In this document: positions 50,601 to 63,884 of the stretch, one piece after another | Position numbering within the stretch: position 1 is the stretch's first letter | Layout: every line of letters begins with the position of its first letter | DNA from: Agrocybe praecox | Lineage: Eukaryota > Basidiomycota > Agaricomycetes > Agaricales > Agrocybaceae | Assembly (NCBI GenBank): GCA_964017145.1 | Contig: OZ024843.1 | Location: 3,366,443-3,430,442, forward strand | DNA length: 64,000 bases | Direction: 5' to 3' | Program-made: the position numbers and the translations under genes | The notes under the pieces: model-generated | Told to the model about the DNA's origin: nothing | What the model saw: the letters and a program-made list of their open reading frames with translations, nothing else | The model's database searches: none

Positions 50601-52702
50601 TGGCAACCCGAACATGGGTATGAACATGGGCAACATGGGTCTCGGTGGCGGCTCTGGCGGTATCAACCCAGCTAACCTGGGCATGAATAATGCCAGCGGC
50701 AGTAGCATGAGCCCTGTTGGTGGATCGTCAGGACCCAGCGGCGTCAATTCCATGTCGAACCCAATGAACCTTGGTATCGGCATGCCCCCTGGTGGCCGAC
50801 CACGTCCTCAACAAATGGGTTCTTCTCCACACCCTGGTATGCCTGGTATGAGAAGTATCAGCGGTGGGGGAAATCCTGGAGGCCCGGATATGATGGGTCT
50901 AGGTGGCAACATGCCCGGTGGGGGCTCCACCATGGGTCCCATGGGTATGCGAGGTGGGATGGGTGGTCCTGGAAATATTCGGCAGAACGGAATGGCTGAT
51001 CCATCTGGCAATATGATGGGTATGCCTGGACGGACTTCTGGAGGAAACGTTCCTAATTCACTAGGCCAAGGCCAGGGAATGCAACAAGGCAGTGGTAGCC
51101 AGAGTCAAGGCCAAGGAGCTTCAGGACTAAGTCCTTTGCAGCAGCAACATCTTCTCCGGGAGGCACTCCAGGTTGTGAACAACCCCGAACATCCACTAAT
51201 GAGAATGATGACGCAAAATTTGCCTGGATTTGAGACGCTGCCTCCTCAAGCTCAGGCTCAGAAGATTGCCAGTTATAGGGTGAGTTTCTTTTTCTTTTTT
51301 TTTTTTTGTGGTCGTTCTCTTTCTGTTAGCTTCTTCCACTCTTCCTCCCATTTATTCATTCGCGGCGGTCTTTACTCAACCGAGGCTCTTACTTCTTATT
51401 CCGTTTGTGCCCGTGCCCCTGGTTTCGCTCCATTTTGCTAATATCTTTTATTAGCTCTCCCAGCTAAAGGAACAGCAGATGCAACAACTTCAGCAGCAGC
51501 AGCAAAGCCAAATGGGTAGTATGAATCGCTCGTCTGGTGCGTCGGCAGCTCTGCCCAATAATATGCAATTGAGCGAAGGCAATGGCGGCATGAATATGAC
51601 GCCGCAACAATTGCAACAACTCCAGCACCAGCAACGAGGTTCCGGCAATTTCATGGGTGTTGGTAATAATCCCGTTTCACCGGTGCAACATCAATCGATG
51701 TCGCAATTTGCTGGCAATGGTGGAGGTATGCAAGGGATGGGAAACATGATGGGCGGCGGAGGTGGAGGCCAAGGCAATGCTGGTGGAATGAACATGGGAA
51801 TGGGGGGTGTAGGTAGTATGGACCCGCGCATGATGAGTGGTAACATGAACAACATGTCTGGTGGAGGTATGGCCATGGGCAATGGAAGTGGACAAGGGAA
51901 CATTTCGGCGCAGCAACATCAAAGGCAAATCATGCTGATGCAACAGCAACGTCAAGTCAGTAATATGGGCATGGGCATGACTCCCGGAGGTGGTCCTAGT
52001 GGTATGAATCCAGGAGCTGGGGGAGGTGGTGGTGGTGGTGGCATGGGTGCTGGGAATGTATCGATGATGCTCAATCAGCAGCAGATGATCCAAGAACGTA
52101 TGCGCCAGCAACAAATGCAAGCCCAAGGCGGTATGGGCGCAGGTTCGCCGATGCACGCCAATTCTCCTATGAACTCGGATCCTTCTGGGTTCTCGGGGCC
52201 TTCTGCCGGTCCGTCAATGCGATCTGGTTCAGCAATTCCAGGAATTGCTAGAAGTACGCGTTCGCCGTCGGATAGTGGTGGCCCTTCTCCAATGACACCA
52301 CGGGGAGGCATGCACCAACCATCTCGGCAGGAAGATTATCAGCGTATGCTGATGCAACAGCAACAGGGACAGGCGATGCGGTCGATGGCATCTCAGAGTC
52401 CAGCGTTCAACCAGCAGATAATGAATGCAGCGCAACAACAGATGTTGGCCCAGCAAGGCGGAAATTTTGGGATGTCGCCACCTCCAACGGCGCCTTCGCC
52501 AACAAATAGCCAACAGAACTGGGGCACACCAGCTCAGTCAAATAGTGGCGGCGGCTATCCTTTTGGCCAGTCCCCTGCCGGCAGTGACACACGTCATCTC
52601 TCTGCAACACCTGCTCCTCAACAACAAGCGTCCCATATTACTCCTCCTCCGACGGATCATATGATGCCCAGCGACTTTGATATGTTCAATTGGAATGCTT
52701 GA
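47641..52702 (+). CDS. SS18/SSXT-like Q/M/G-rich transcription coactivator
   Basis: ATG 47641 opens an acidic, Ser/Pro-rich first exon (MIRLSPKSATDHHPIAWDAK). Splicing at AA|GTACGT and GA|GTAAGT joins small exons to read VAAVLELNVELFK, MCMFMVDKGINNHDSRYMEF and VRRIESNLAWLASIGDS. This resembles the SS18/SSXT N-terminal (SNH) domain, which in animals docks to the SWI/SNF ATPase. The following exon (from about 49003) is over 750 residues of polyglutamine, Gln/Ser and Met/Gly/Asn repeats. A helical patch, LLREALQVVNNPEHPLMRMM and LPPQAQAQKIASYR, precedes a 160-base intron, and another Gln/Gly-rich exon runs from about 51455 to 52702. Such proteins act in chromatin remodelling or Mediator-like coactivation. 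The SSXT assignment is a pattern match by eye; a Mediator tail subunit is the main alternative. Confidence 0.75.
49797..49826 (+). repeat. CAG/CAA microsatellite coding polyglutamine
   Basis: A run of CAG codons followed by CAA codons inside the SS18-like gene. It is the longest uninterrupted polyglutamine tract of the window, with many shorter ones from 49725 to 50430. Confidence 0.85.
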
Positions 52703-53298
52703 TTCTTCTGCCAATGTTAACGACATGTACGAACAGACCACGAAAAGAAAAGGCGATCAGGCATATTCCCTATAGACACCCCCACTTATATCACTCACCG
52801 ACCCAGCATCCACACACGCTGTCTGTCTATGCACCTGGCCACGCCATCCTCGTCGCTGATAGAAAGGCGCAGACGAAAGAATGACCGAACATTGTAACTT
52901 ACGATATTGCTGATCTGGGCCTGACAGAACCCACCCATTGGTTATTTTGCAACCTCTACCCGCTGTTCTTTTATCTCATCCTGCTGTTTATTATTTGCTT
53001 GATAATTATTGAAGACTTCTTCGTTCTCTCGATTTTCTTTCCATTTTTCTTTTCTTTTCTTTTGATCTGTCTCGAAAAGTCAGTATCTCGATTACATAAA
53101 TTTGTTGGTGCACTTTGTTACCAGTTTTTACTACTTGCTGTTTTCTCTTCCTTTCAATCTATTTCTCCTCGGAATTGTGTAGCCAGTTATTGTATGGTCG
53201 AATAAGAGAATTTGTTTGTGATATCCCAAATTAGAGAATCCTGTGAGATTGATTACGGCGCGCGGGACTTGTCTTTATCTCAGACCTTGACCACCAGA
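52703..53298. other. Intergenic stretch, 0.6 kb
   Basis: Downstream of the SS18-like gene and promoter of the SH3 gene. T-rich from 52990 to 53070. No gene seen. Confidence 0.45.
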
Positions 53299-55257
53299 AT
53301 GGTTTTCTCCAGTTTACAGCCGCATGAGAAGGACGCGTTTTTCTCTCTCTTGGATGAGTGAGTTGTATTCCCTTTATATGGTCTAGTAATGCCGTTAGAG
53401 CTCTTATGGCAAGGGCCGACTGTGCCCCTGTGTTTTCGACCCAAGTGGCGCCATGGGATCCAGACGGTGTTATCACCACAAGGGAAACTCGTTATTGACG
53501 TTTGAATCAATTCCTTGTCCTTGTCCTTGACTTCTAGGTACTTCTCATCGCGTCCTGAGATCTTCGCGAACCTTGCCGGCGCCCAACAATCCGATGCAGC
53601 TGCGCCTTCGACTCTGCAAGGAGCTGCCGTTTCGACGATTGGGCGCGCAATGGCGAACAATCCTGAGGGAGCTGCAAAGTTCATGTCGGCTGGTCTGAAA
53701 CAAGCTGCTAGTGCACGGAATGCGTATGCTGATTCTGGGCAAAACGCAGGACCTCAGGGGGTGAGTTTTAATACGAACCATGACTCTCCCGAGTGTCCAC
53801 CTTTGATGCATAAACTGTCTGTCCGCTTTCCTCTATCCTTGGCTTTTCCATCAAAAAAACAAAACATCAGCGGACAGATAGGTGTCACTGGCGGGACGAG
53901 TGGTGGATGGATTGTCGAGTCTTGTTTCTGATGCAGTCTCTCTTTATATGTTCTTATATATCGTTCCCATTCTACCTGCACGGGATGCTCTGACCTCTCC
54001 TTCCTGGATCCTCGGCTTTGGCGCAATATCTGCGTAATACATTTCGTCAATCCGAATACAGTCATCGGATAACGAAGTCCCCAGCGTGGCAGGTCGTGTG
54101 GCTGCAGCACAGGCAGCTTTGGCTTCTTCCAGAAATAGTTATTCTGCATCTTCCCCCCCACCTGTCGCTGAAAAATCGCACTCAAGTTTAGTCTCCGTGA
54201 AGGTGAGTGTTCTCTGTTACTCTGATCTTGCTTCATCAATCATCATCATAAGTAATGATGACGATCATGTTTTCTTTGTTACTTACCAAGTTACTCGGCG
54301 TTGGGTCCGAGCCCTCTTTCCTTCCCCTTCGATTTCATTTCGTCTTCATGATGGTATCAAGCTTACGCTGACGGCCGTTATTTCTGTTCACCGCTGTAGA
54401 AATTCGGTAACTCCGTAGACACTTCCTCTGCCACAGGTTTCCTGGGGTCTCTACGCAACAAACCTGCATCCCCACCTCAAGTGGTTGTTCCTCCAGCATT
54501 TGCCCCTCGACAAAATAATTTCGGGCCTCCACCGCGTCGTACCGCTTCTAACTCGAGTGCGAACCCTGCACCGGAAGCAGCAGCCCCACCACCTCCTGCA
54601 CCGCGTCGGCAACCATCACAACCGCAGTATGTAGAACCCGAGGAAGAGGAAGAAGAAGAAGGAGATTGGGTCGAGGCTCTATACGAGTATGACTCCGGGG
54701 TACGTTGCCTATCTGCTCGAGGACGGGTTCTTGCCCTGCTCTGTAAAAACTTTGAACATCTGATGGGTATCTTCTGGAAATAGGAACCAGGAGATTTGAA
54801 GATAACAGAAGGACAGAGGATCCTGGTGGTGGAAAGGACGTCCGATGATTGGTACGTCCTTCATGCCTTCACTCTTTATATATCCCTTCTATCCCATCGC
54901 CACGCTTTACCATTTGGGTGATTCACCTATCAAACTATTACTACCGATTTCATTCCGAACCTACCCAGTCACTGCCTTTATTGCCCCCTGTTTCCTCGAC
55001 GTTTCTCTATATCTATTCCACGGATTCTACCATGACATCCATAAGGCTATTTATTGTGTCTTATCCACAATTGATGGCCCCATTACGACATCACGAATTA
55101 CTCCGTTTATCACACTCTTCCATCTCCTGTCTTCTGGACTTTTTTGTTAACTTCGAGTTGTTCTAATCCTCATTTCTCATCCTTATTTGATAGGTGGACT
55201 GGAGAAGTGAACGGAAAGAAGGGACTATTCCCGGCATCATATGTGAAGGCCTTGTAG
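53299..55257 (+). CDS. SH3-domain adaptor protein
   Basis: Seven or so exons from ATG 53299 to TAG 55255-55257. The start MVFSSLQPHEKDAFFSLLDE joins to YFSSRPEIFANLAGAQQSDA. A low-complexity Ala/Ser middle and a Pro-rich segment (PPPRRTASNS, APPPPAPRRQPSQ) follow, then an acidic EEEEEEEGDW stretch. The C-terminus is a complete SH3 domain: WVEALYEYDSGEPGDLKITE, RILVVERTSDDWWTGEVNGK and KGLFPASYVKAL, with the ALYDY motif as ALYEY and the WW and P-x2-Y binding residues kept. Organisation resembles fungal actin- or endocytosis-linked SH3 adaptors (Lsb/Csh3 type). Partner proteins are unknown. Introns up to about 350 bases near 54855-55194 are longer than usual in this window. Confidence 0.85.
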
Positions 55258-56353
55258 GGTCTCGATCATTTCTTCAAAAGGTCAAAAAACGAAAAGGGGA
55301 AAAATCTTCCTGCAAAGTCAACGCAACTCTCTGTCTCAATGCATTTCCTCGGCAACCGGGCGTTTGACTGGACTGACTTTTTGATCATCTTTGCGCATGT
55401 TTAAATTTTCCGTGTACGGCGGTGTGAATCAGACAAAAATGGTCCTAGGCGATGTGTTCACGAGGTCTTGCTGTGCGTAGCAACTTTCAAAGTCGTGTTT
55501 CCGTTATCACTCTTCTCCTTGTAAAGTGTGTCTATTATTTTAGTCTCGCATATTTATTAACTACATATGTACATCCCCTTTGAAAACGTGTTATCTACGG
55601 TTTGTCATTAACTCCCCAATGTGACTTCTCTTGAATGCCCGATGATTCTTAGCTTCAATTGTGTGCAAGTCGCTGCAAGTATACCTCCCGCTTTCAAGTG
55701 GAAGCACGAACTTTTCCAACAGACACTCAGTGCTTTTTTCAATCATCAACATTCGATAGACTGACCGTCATAAAAGCTGTCGATGGTAGACTTGTATCTA
55801 GCACGCTGTCCATCCATATGTCAGCGAAAATGTCAACGAGCGTCAAACGAAAAGCATCCTTGTTAGGTTATCTATCGTTTACTATCCATCGGTCTAACGC
55901 AAACTTACTTGGAACGAAGTTACGTTTTATGACCGACTTCCGCCTTCAAGACGGAACTCGTGTTCAATATTTCAGGGCCGTCGCTCTGGGACCGAGTGAA
56001 CTTTTTTATTTTTTGACTTATACGTATGACATTCTATTCATATTGATAGGACACGGTTTCTCACTCTTTTTTGGGCTTTGGGTATAATATAAGTTGCCCA
56101 GAAGCATGTAGATATAGGTGTATGCTGTTCGGTATTTATTGGCGGCGTGTGATGACAAGGAGGAGAGGAGAGGTCGTAATGCATTCATTCAAATTGCATT
56201 AATAGCGCATCCCCTTCATGATATTTGAGTAGGGGTAAAGTTAATTACAACATAACGTCGTATACGACAATAAATATGCAGGGGGTGTTTAATTAATGAA
56301 AGGGCAGACTAAAAACATGTTGATGGTCAACGGGTGGTGGATTATCGAGTAGA
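55258..56353. other. Intergenic stretch between convergent genes, 1.1 kb
   Basis: A 142-codon frame (55659-56087) lacks an ATG and any similarity, so it is not called. Otherwise nothing is seen. Confidence 0.45.
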
Positions 56354-57902
56354 TTATGATCCACGTAAGAATGCGTCTAATTCATCATCCAATTCTTGCT
56401 GTGTCTTTTTTGGACGCTCCGCTGTGCGCGCCCCACGCGCTGGTCTCTCCCGTTCTCGTCGTTCAATACCACCCCTTCTTTTTCTTGGCCTACTATCGTC
56501 CACATCATCTGATGCACCGTGAATACGCAGGCTGTCACGTCCATTGCGTCTGCGTTCAGATCGGTCTGGACCCCATTCTAATTTCTCTGTTGTCGGGGAC
56601 TGTAGGCGATCCCCAAGTGTTTGGTAACTTAGCTCAGCTTCTTCACCGGTCGGTGAACGCCTGTCGTCTCCTCCACCGTGTCGCTGTCGACTCCGGCGAG
56701 GTAGAGGCGCCGTTAGACGTGAAGCAAGATCACGTCGGCCACCATTTGAATCGTGAACGCGTATCAACGATGTTCGTTCCAACAGCGTCCTTCCGTCGGT
56801 AGCAATATAATCTGAGCGCATTTTGGATGGTGGTGATCCCGGGACGTCGTCATCAGTAACATTTGGCTTTTCTTCACCCTCGGCTGGTCGCATTTCGTCT
56901 GCACTGTCGTCTTCTGCTAAGAATTGGTCCAATTCATTGTCGAGTTGTGCCCTTCGTGCATCATTGTCAATTTCATCGTGTCGCTTGCGTTTCTGTGGAG
57001 GTAAATCACGTCCATCATACAGTTCTTTCCCGGCAGTTGATCCATGTTTCTTGTAAAATTGACTTTCTTTCATCGCTCCTTTCTTCTTCACATCATCACG
57101 TTTCGCCCAACGCATCCTGATAATACCCTTCAACCCTTGACCTTGCCCGAGCGTCTGGTTTATGCGTTCTTCTGGTGGCCACAACGCGATGGGAAATGGT
57201 CTTGCAGTGATACACTCGTCCACGTCTGGCTGTTCCTCTACTGCCTTTTGCAAGCGATTAAATGCTTCTCGTGCATTTTTGCGCGAGTCGAATATCAGAA
57301 CACACGTGTTATCGTTTACCCATTCGAGACCAAATGGGTAGGCATCAAAATGTTTCGCGTAGGCGAATATACGTGCTGTTGGGAGATGTGCGATTGGGCT
57401 CCCATTAAAGAAAATGGCATTTGAACGATAGTCCGAGTCTATGATATGACAGGGTTTTTGAATAATGAAATAATATAACCAAAGACATGTGCACGTACCT
57501 TGATCCATTTCTTCGTCTTCGTCCTCTATTTGACCTCCTTCTGCATCTTCTTCCTCCCTGCCGTGTTTCCTCTTTTGGATCGACCATAGAAAGAAAAAGA
57601 GCCAACCAACGTCGGATATTAGGATCTTGAATTTGTGGAATAACGCCCACGAAGGGACTTAAAAAGGGCTACGAGCGCACCTTGCCCATTGTTGTGTTTC
57701 TTGTTGAGGAGGAAGAAGAATCTTCTAGCAGATAGACTTTGCTTCTGCTAATGCGACTGGCGAAAGACGAGGCCGCTGCTGCTTCTGTGGCGGCGCGCTC
57801 TGCTTCAGTTGGCAGCTGCGCTTCGTATGCCACAGTATCATCGTACGAAAGTGGACCAGAGGAAAGTTCTTGGGGTGCAATTTCTTCGGGATAGATATCC
57901 AT
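56354..57902 (-). CDS. NCBP3-like protein (DUF2414), mRNA cap/export factor candidate
   Basis: ATG 57902 opens MDIYPEEIAPQELSSGPLSY. A second exon encodes KRKHGREEEDAEGGQIEDED. The third (57440-56354) starts DSDYRSNAIFFNGSPIAHLP. Its N-terminal part, ARIFAYAKHFDAYPFGLEWV followed by DNTCVLIFDSRKNAREAFNR, fits the divergent RRM-like fold of NCBP3/DUF2414 proteins. Then come WAKRDDVKKKGAMKESQFYK and a long Arg/Asp-rich disordered tail ending KTQQELDDELDAFLRGS, similar to the C-terminal LDxELDxY/F motif of mRNA export adaptors. Animal NCBP3 binds caps together with CBP80; CBP80 (NCBP1) is encoded 40 kb away in this window. Intron borders in the 57480-57680 region are tentative. The gene is divergent from KRR1 with 221 bases between the start codons. 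Confidence 0.68.
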
Positions 57903-58123
57903 CTTCTAAAGGAAAGGATTGAAGATGATGCCAAGAAAGAAAGGAGAAAGGAGAGTGGGTTTTATGTTTGTCGAGCAAACGGGTAAAGTACAAAGGCCTC
58001 TCAATGACCAGCGTGCAAATCCCCGAATGATGGTCGATTAGCTAATCAAGTCCCGTGCAACGACCAATTATATTCCTCGCCGCGACTCTTTTATTTGATT
58101 CCACTACTTTATTCTTCCTCGCC

Positions 58124-59825
<1,702 letters not shown>

Positions 59826-60770
59826 TGAGCGAAGCATGAAACTTAGGTCCCTCAATGCTTATGTTTGTAGTTCCTTTTTTCACTGATAATTCCACCCTGC
59901 TTTTGTGAAGATTCCTTGGATTTGATCAACGTTTTCATTTGTGTGATCTCGAGTATCGTTCTCAGCTTGCTGGGTTCATATTCCTATGCAGTTTAGCAAC
60001 GGCAATGATGTTCTTGCCTTTGGTCAGGCTTAAAATCAAGTCATGATCGTCTTCCTGATTATTTTCATCTCTCTGATTGCTCAGTTCATCACTGAGTACC
60101 ATTTCTCGATTTTTGTTGTCTACGTCTTTGTACACGATTTAATACATATGAGCTACGAAAATGTGACCACCCCTGCGGGAGATCCACGATCTTATTGCTG
60201 GTGGAACTAGAATGCGTCGAAGCTGGGGGTTTCTCCTTTTCTAATTTTATATCTGAGGTGATATGTGACTTTCTGAAAGGAACAAAAAAGTGTTTTGAAT
60301 CGAGGTACTTTGTATTTTCCTTTCAATTTTCCATTACTAGCAATATCGAGATACTTAATATAATTATTAAGATTTTACTCATCAAAATACATTCGTTTGT
60401 CGAGGCGCGGCCACAGTCTCGAGTCTCGACTCTCTGAAACTCAAGGAAAATAAGAAGAGAAACCGAATAAATGTACACAAAAACTGCGTTTGCTTAATTA
60501 CATAGTAATGACACACTGCGGCACTAATCTCCAGGTACTCGCTTCCCGTGTGTTGAGACGCCTGAATTTGTCTCGGTTGTCAAACAGCAAAATATTTGGG
60601 CAAATTCATCCATCGACCACATTTCGACTCTGGTTCTGGCTGTATCGTGCATGTTTCGCTGGCCGGTTAGAGGTTATAAATCTTGCTCTGATATCTAACG
60701 TATAACGACTTATAGAAGTAGATACTAGAACTTCGCTCGGGCGAAATCAGAAAGTTCAATTTAAAAGTTT
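59826..60770. other. Intergenic stretch between convergent genes, 0.9 kb
   Basis: 3' region of KRR1 and of the membrane protein. It holds one weak box C/D snoRNA-like candidate at 60001-60081 (listed separately). No protein gene seen. Confidence 0.45.
60001..60081 (+). ncRNA. Weak box C/D snoRNA candidate
   Basis: A C-box-like ATGATGT (one mismatch to RUGAUGA) near the start and a D box CTGA at about 60072 are flanked by GGCAA and TTGCT, which can pair as a terminal stem with one G-T. A C'-like TGATC and another CTGA lie between. No rRNA guide target was tested. The motifs are short and may be chance. Confidence 0.2.
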
Positions 60771-62360
60771 CTATACATGAGGGATAAAATTCGACCATAC
60801 AACTACAGCGGCAGCCTCAGGGGAGATGTTGCGGAGATCCATAAGCGCTAAAGTTATCAAAATAATGCGTGCACCGATATAAAGCGGAAGAAGAACTATC
60901 AGACCTGATAAACCACCAACCCCCCAATCCCCATGAGCTACTTCTGCCAAAAACGGATACGCGGATTCCTGTACTACATAAGCTACCGTGACTACCAGAA
61001 TAACAAGCGGGATGGTTGTTATGACCATGGACGAGACTTTCCACAATAAGCCTTCCAAATGCGATTGGAACATAAAGAACCATCCAATGCAATGGATAGC
61101 GCCAAATAGGACTGCGAGTGAGGAGGCGGCCGATATGACTTTGTTTTCTGTGGTCCCAGACGTCCTATGTGAATAGAAGGTCGGTACCCGAAGGAGCTTG
61201 TCATCGACGTTTAGATTATTTGACTGAATGGTCATCTCTGCTATGCGTCGCACTGCAACTGGGAGGACAATTGCCGGTAGGTAGACAATCAAAAGAACAT
61301 ATACGAGTGACTTTAAAGGCAACTTAACCCATGTCGGAAGTGAATTGATGATCGCCCATATTCTCTCGAAGGTTCCTTTCCGCTGTTTCAAGCCGTACGG
61401 TACTTGATTTTTTATAAGTCGAAAAGTCACCGCGAAATGTAAAGAAACTCACCATACATGGAAGCTGAGGAGTTAAATTGTTGGTCCGCTACGGAAACTA
61501 GCCTATAATGATGTTTATCTCCTTGTCGTAAAAGTCCGTGACCAAATGCTGCTGGTGCTGCAGCTCTCGTTTGAATGAAAATAGGGACCTGCACATCCAT
61601 GGGTTTATTCCACCAAACGTAGTACATAAACCCGTTTAGGATAGCAAGGGCAATTGTTATGAGCTCGAGCTCCGTAATGGCGAGACGTTGAGTTTTCCGA
61701 GCAATACACTGCGTGACAAACCAGGTGGTCTGGCCTATAACCGCCGTTTTGCTGAGTGCATCTGCCTTGCTCTTATCCAAGAGCTCCTCCTCGGGTACCA
61801 ATGGTAATTTCACCTGTCTCCCTTCAAGTAGGCGGGATAATCTATCTTCAGTAAGAATCTCTTCTTTTCCATCTTCATGCTGAAGAATAAAGCCGCCCAT
61901 CTGCAAAAAATAGCCATGGGTCTTCGTCCAGCCAGAATCTGTAATTGTATATGATCAGCATCAAGGATAATTGATTGATTCAGCAAGGTAGAAAGAGTTT
62001 ACCGCGATACAGTTGTGCCAAGGAGCGTGCGCCAAACCATTGTCTCATTGCCCAATAGATGATAAGCTCTGGTGCTATAATGGCCCAGAACATAAGTTCG
62101 AGGCGACGCATTGCGCGCATGAACTTTGATTCTCCTCTTGCTGATATGTTTGGATGGACCGATACCCAAGAACACGCAAAGATTGTAATCACGCAACTCC
62201 ATACTATATTCCATACCGAGCGTTGATCGGCACAGATACTCGGATCGTTTTCTGTTCTAGACGACGGCAAGAGGATGGCGCGAGCCTCGAGAGACGGGGG
62301 TGAAAAGGCAAAGCTTGTATGGGAGTGCAGAATGTAGGTAAGGATCCCAACGATCAACAT
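60771..62360 (-). CDS. Multi-pass membrane protein of unknown function
   Basis: ATG 62360 begins a hydrophobic leader (MLIVGILTYILHSHTSFAFS). An intron near 62000 and further introns near 61920 and 61440 separate three or more exons. About seven more hydrophobic spans are visible: VWNIVWSCVITIFACSWVSV, LELMFWAIIAPELIIYWAM, ELITIALAILNGFMYYVWW, KSLVYVLLIVYLPAIVLPVA, VLFGAIHCIGWFFMF, VITTIPLVILVVTVAYVV and GLIVLLPLYIGARIILITLA. Conserved-looking pieces such as WTKTHGYFLQMGGF and CADQRSVWNIVWSC occur in families of uncharacterised Agaricomycete membrane proteins that are often present in many copies. No catalytic motif is recognisable. The stop is at 60771-60773. Confidence 0.75.
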
Positions 62361-62624
62361 AGTCAACTTGGCGGACGATTTCTCCAATAAGGCTTTATTA
62401 GTATAATTCACAGTACAGCATAAGATAATGCACTGTTGACATGTATCATGTATGCCGCAAGTTATGTTCAAGATGCTGTGTTTCGTGCTATGTAAATATA
62501 TTTCCCCAGGTAGTCAACCTCAATTATTTCGCACCAGAAATCCATTGAAATAATCCATTGGGGCCTGCAGAGAGTTTAATTTTCAGCGCTTCCGCCAATT
62601 TGTACGTTGAACGGGGGCACGACG

Positions 62625-62860
62625 CTATATGTACACCGTAGTACGGGTAGTACCCAAAGGTATCAGGTATGGTGACCAGTGTCGTACCCGATACTACCTG
62701 TTGTTACTTGGTTTGGATCAAATACCTATTCCCACGACTGTCCATGTACCATCAGCGCGTGTGAATAATCGGATACGCGGCATCTTATCCCGGTACCCGG
62801 TACTACCCAAAATACCGCGTACGTACCTCGCACAACACTGCACCGTACACATAGACTGGT
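62625..62860. repeat. Cluster of palindromic GTACC-type motifs
   Basis: Repeated variants of GGTAGTACCCAAA and GGTACTACCCAAAA occur at the two ends, with CGTACCCGATACTACC in between. Some pair head-to-tail and some inverted. It could be the remains of a small transposon or a foldback sequence. Confidence 0.45.
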
Positions 62861-63162
62861 ATCTATCAACTTCTTGCTAAGCGCAGCAATTCCCAGCTTT
62901 TTTTTTTTGTACACGTCTTTGTTCTATGATGACATTTAAATCACAGTTGTGACTTTCTGCCAAAGTATGTCAATATTTGACAAATGATTCATTGGCAAAA
63001 AAAAAAAAGCTGTGTACATGAAGCGCCCAGTAAGCCTTCTGAAATGATACCCCGGGCTCGCGCTCCCGATAAGCTGAAGAGCAAGAGAGAATCCAAAGGC
63101 TCACCAAAAGAGACCAAGCTCATCGTTATTGTCAGAAGACACTACTTGTGCACTACGGTGAA

Positions 63163-63299
63163 CTCAGTATCGAAGTGAGAAATGACATCTAGATTTACCT
63201 AGTGAACTACAGTGAACTAGGTATGAGAGCATAAGTAGATATATATATGTAGGCAATGAATGAAAACTTATCTCAGTGTCGAAGTGAGAAATGACATCT
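63163..63299 (+). repeat. 28-bp direct repeat, 109-bp period
   Basis: CTCAGT(A/G)TCGAAGTGAGAAATGACATCT occurs at 63163-63190 and 63272-63299 with a single mismatch. It lies just outside the MITE-like element. Confidence 0.85.
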
Positions 63300-63349
63300 G
63301 AGGTAATGAGAAAGAGAAAGGGTGGTTTATATGGAAAGATGTAACTTAC

Positions 63350-63884
63350 GGGCCTGTCTGGATCCCCAGTTCCGATCAGGCTGTAGGCTTCAGCTTCAGC
63401 TTCGGCAGCCAAGCAATTTGATGGGAATCGTCACACACTGATGGTGCTCTAGTCACACTGCGGAGGCATACTCCGCGACCATCCGAGCGTCGCTGAGCGT
63501 CGTCAAAGGAGCCTGCTCACTGCTCCCCGGCCAATCCCGCCTTTTATGTCGGTTGCTTCCATAGTAGTAATAATATGGATTCTTTTGAAAAAATTTGATA
63601 TTAGCAAATTTTAAGCTTATTTTTATAATAATATACAGAAGCGCTTTGTTAGAAAATTGTTTTCGTGGATTTGTGCGAGTTCGTCGTTCAAGACGATGAG
63701 CAGGCAATGAGCGATCAAATGATTAGGTGACATGTGGGTGACATTGGCGCGACTGATCGCATCATTATTCTTTAAACTCCGAAAGAGGCCTGCCGGGGCC
63801 AAAGTCTGATCCAGCTTCGGAGAAGCTTCGGGGCTTGCATTTTGGCAGACACGCTTCGTCGGAGCTGGGGATCCAGACAGGCCC
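63350..63884. mobile_element. MITE-like element with perfect 20-bp TIRs
   Basis: GGGCCTGTCTGGATCCCCAG at 63350-63369 and its exact reverse complement at 63865-63884 bound a 535-base segment. Similarity continues inward a few bases (TCCGA after one mismatch). The element has no coding capacity. TIRs starting GGGCCTGT and the flanks TAC on the left and TAA on the right suggest a PIF/Harbinger-type MITE with a worn 3-bp target duplication, but the duplication is not exact. Confidence 0.75.

Larger units (their letters stand above)
62361..63349. other. Intergenic stretch with repeat debris, 1.0 kb
   Basis: It contains a cluster of GTACCC/GGTACT motifs (62625-62860) and a 28-bp direct repeat (63163-63190 and 63272-63299, one mismatch). 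No gene seen. Confidence 0.5.

Noticed and set aside
55659..56087. 142-codon plus-strand open frame
   Set aside because: It begins at a TTG, lacks an ATG near the start and shows no recognisable domain.
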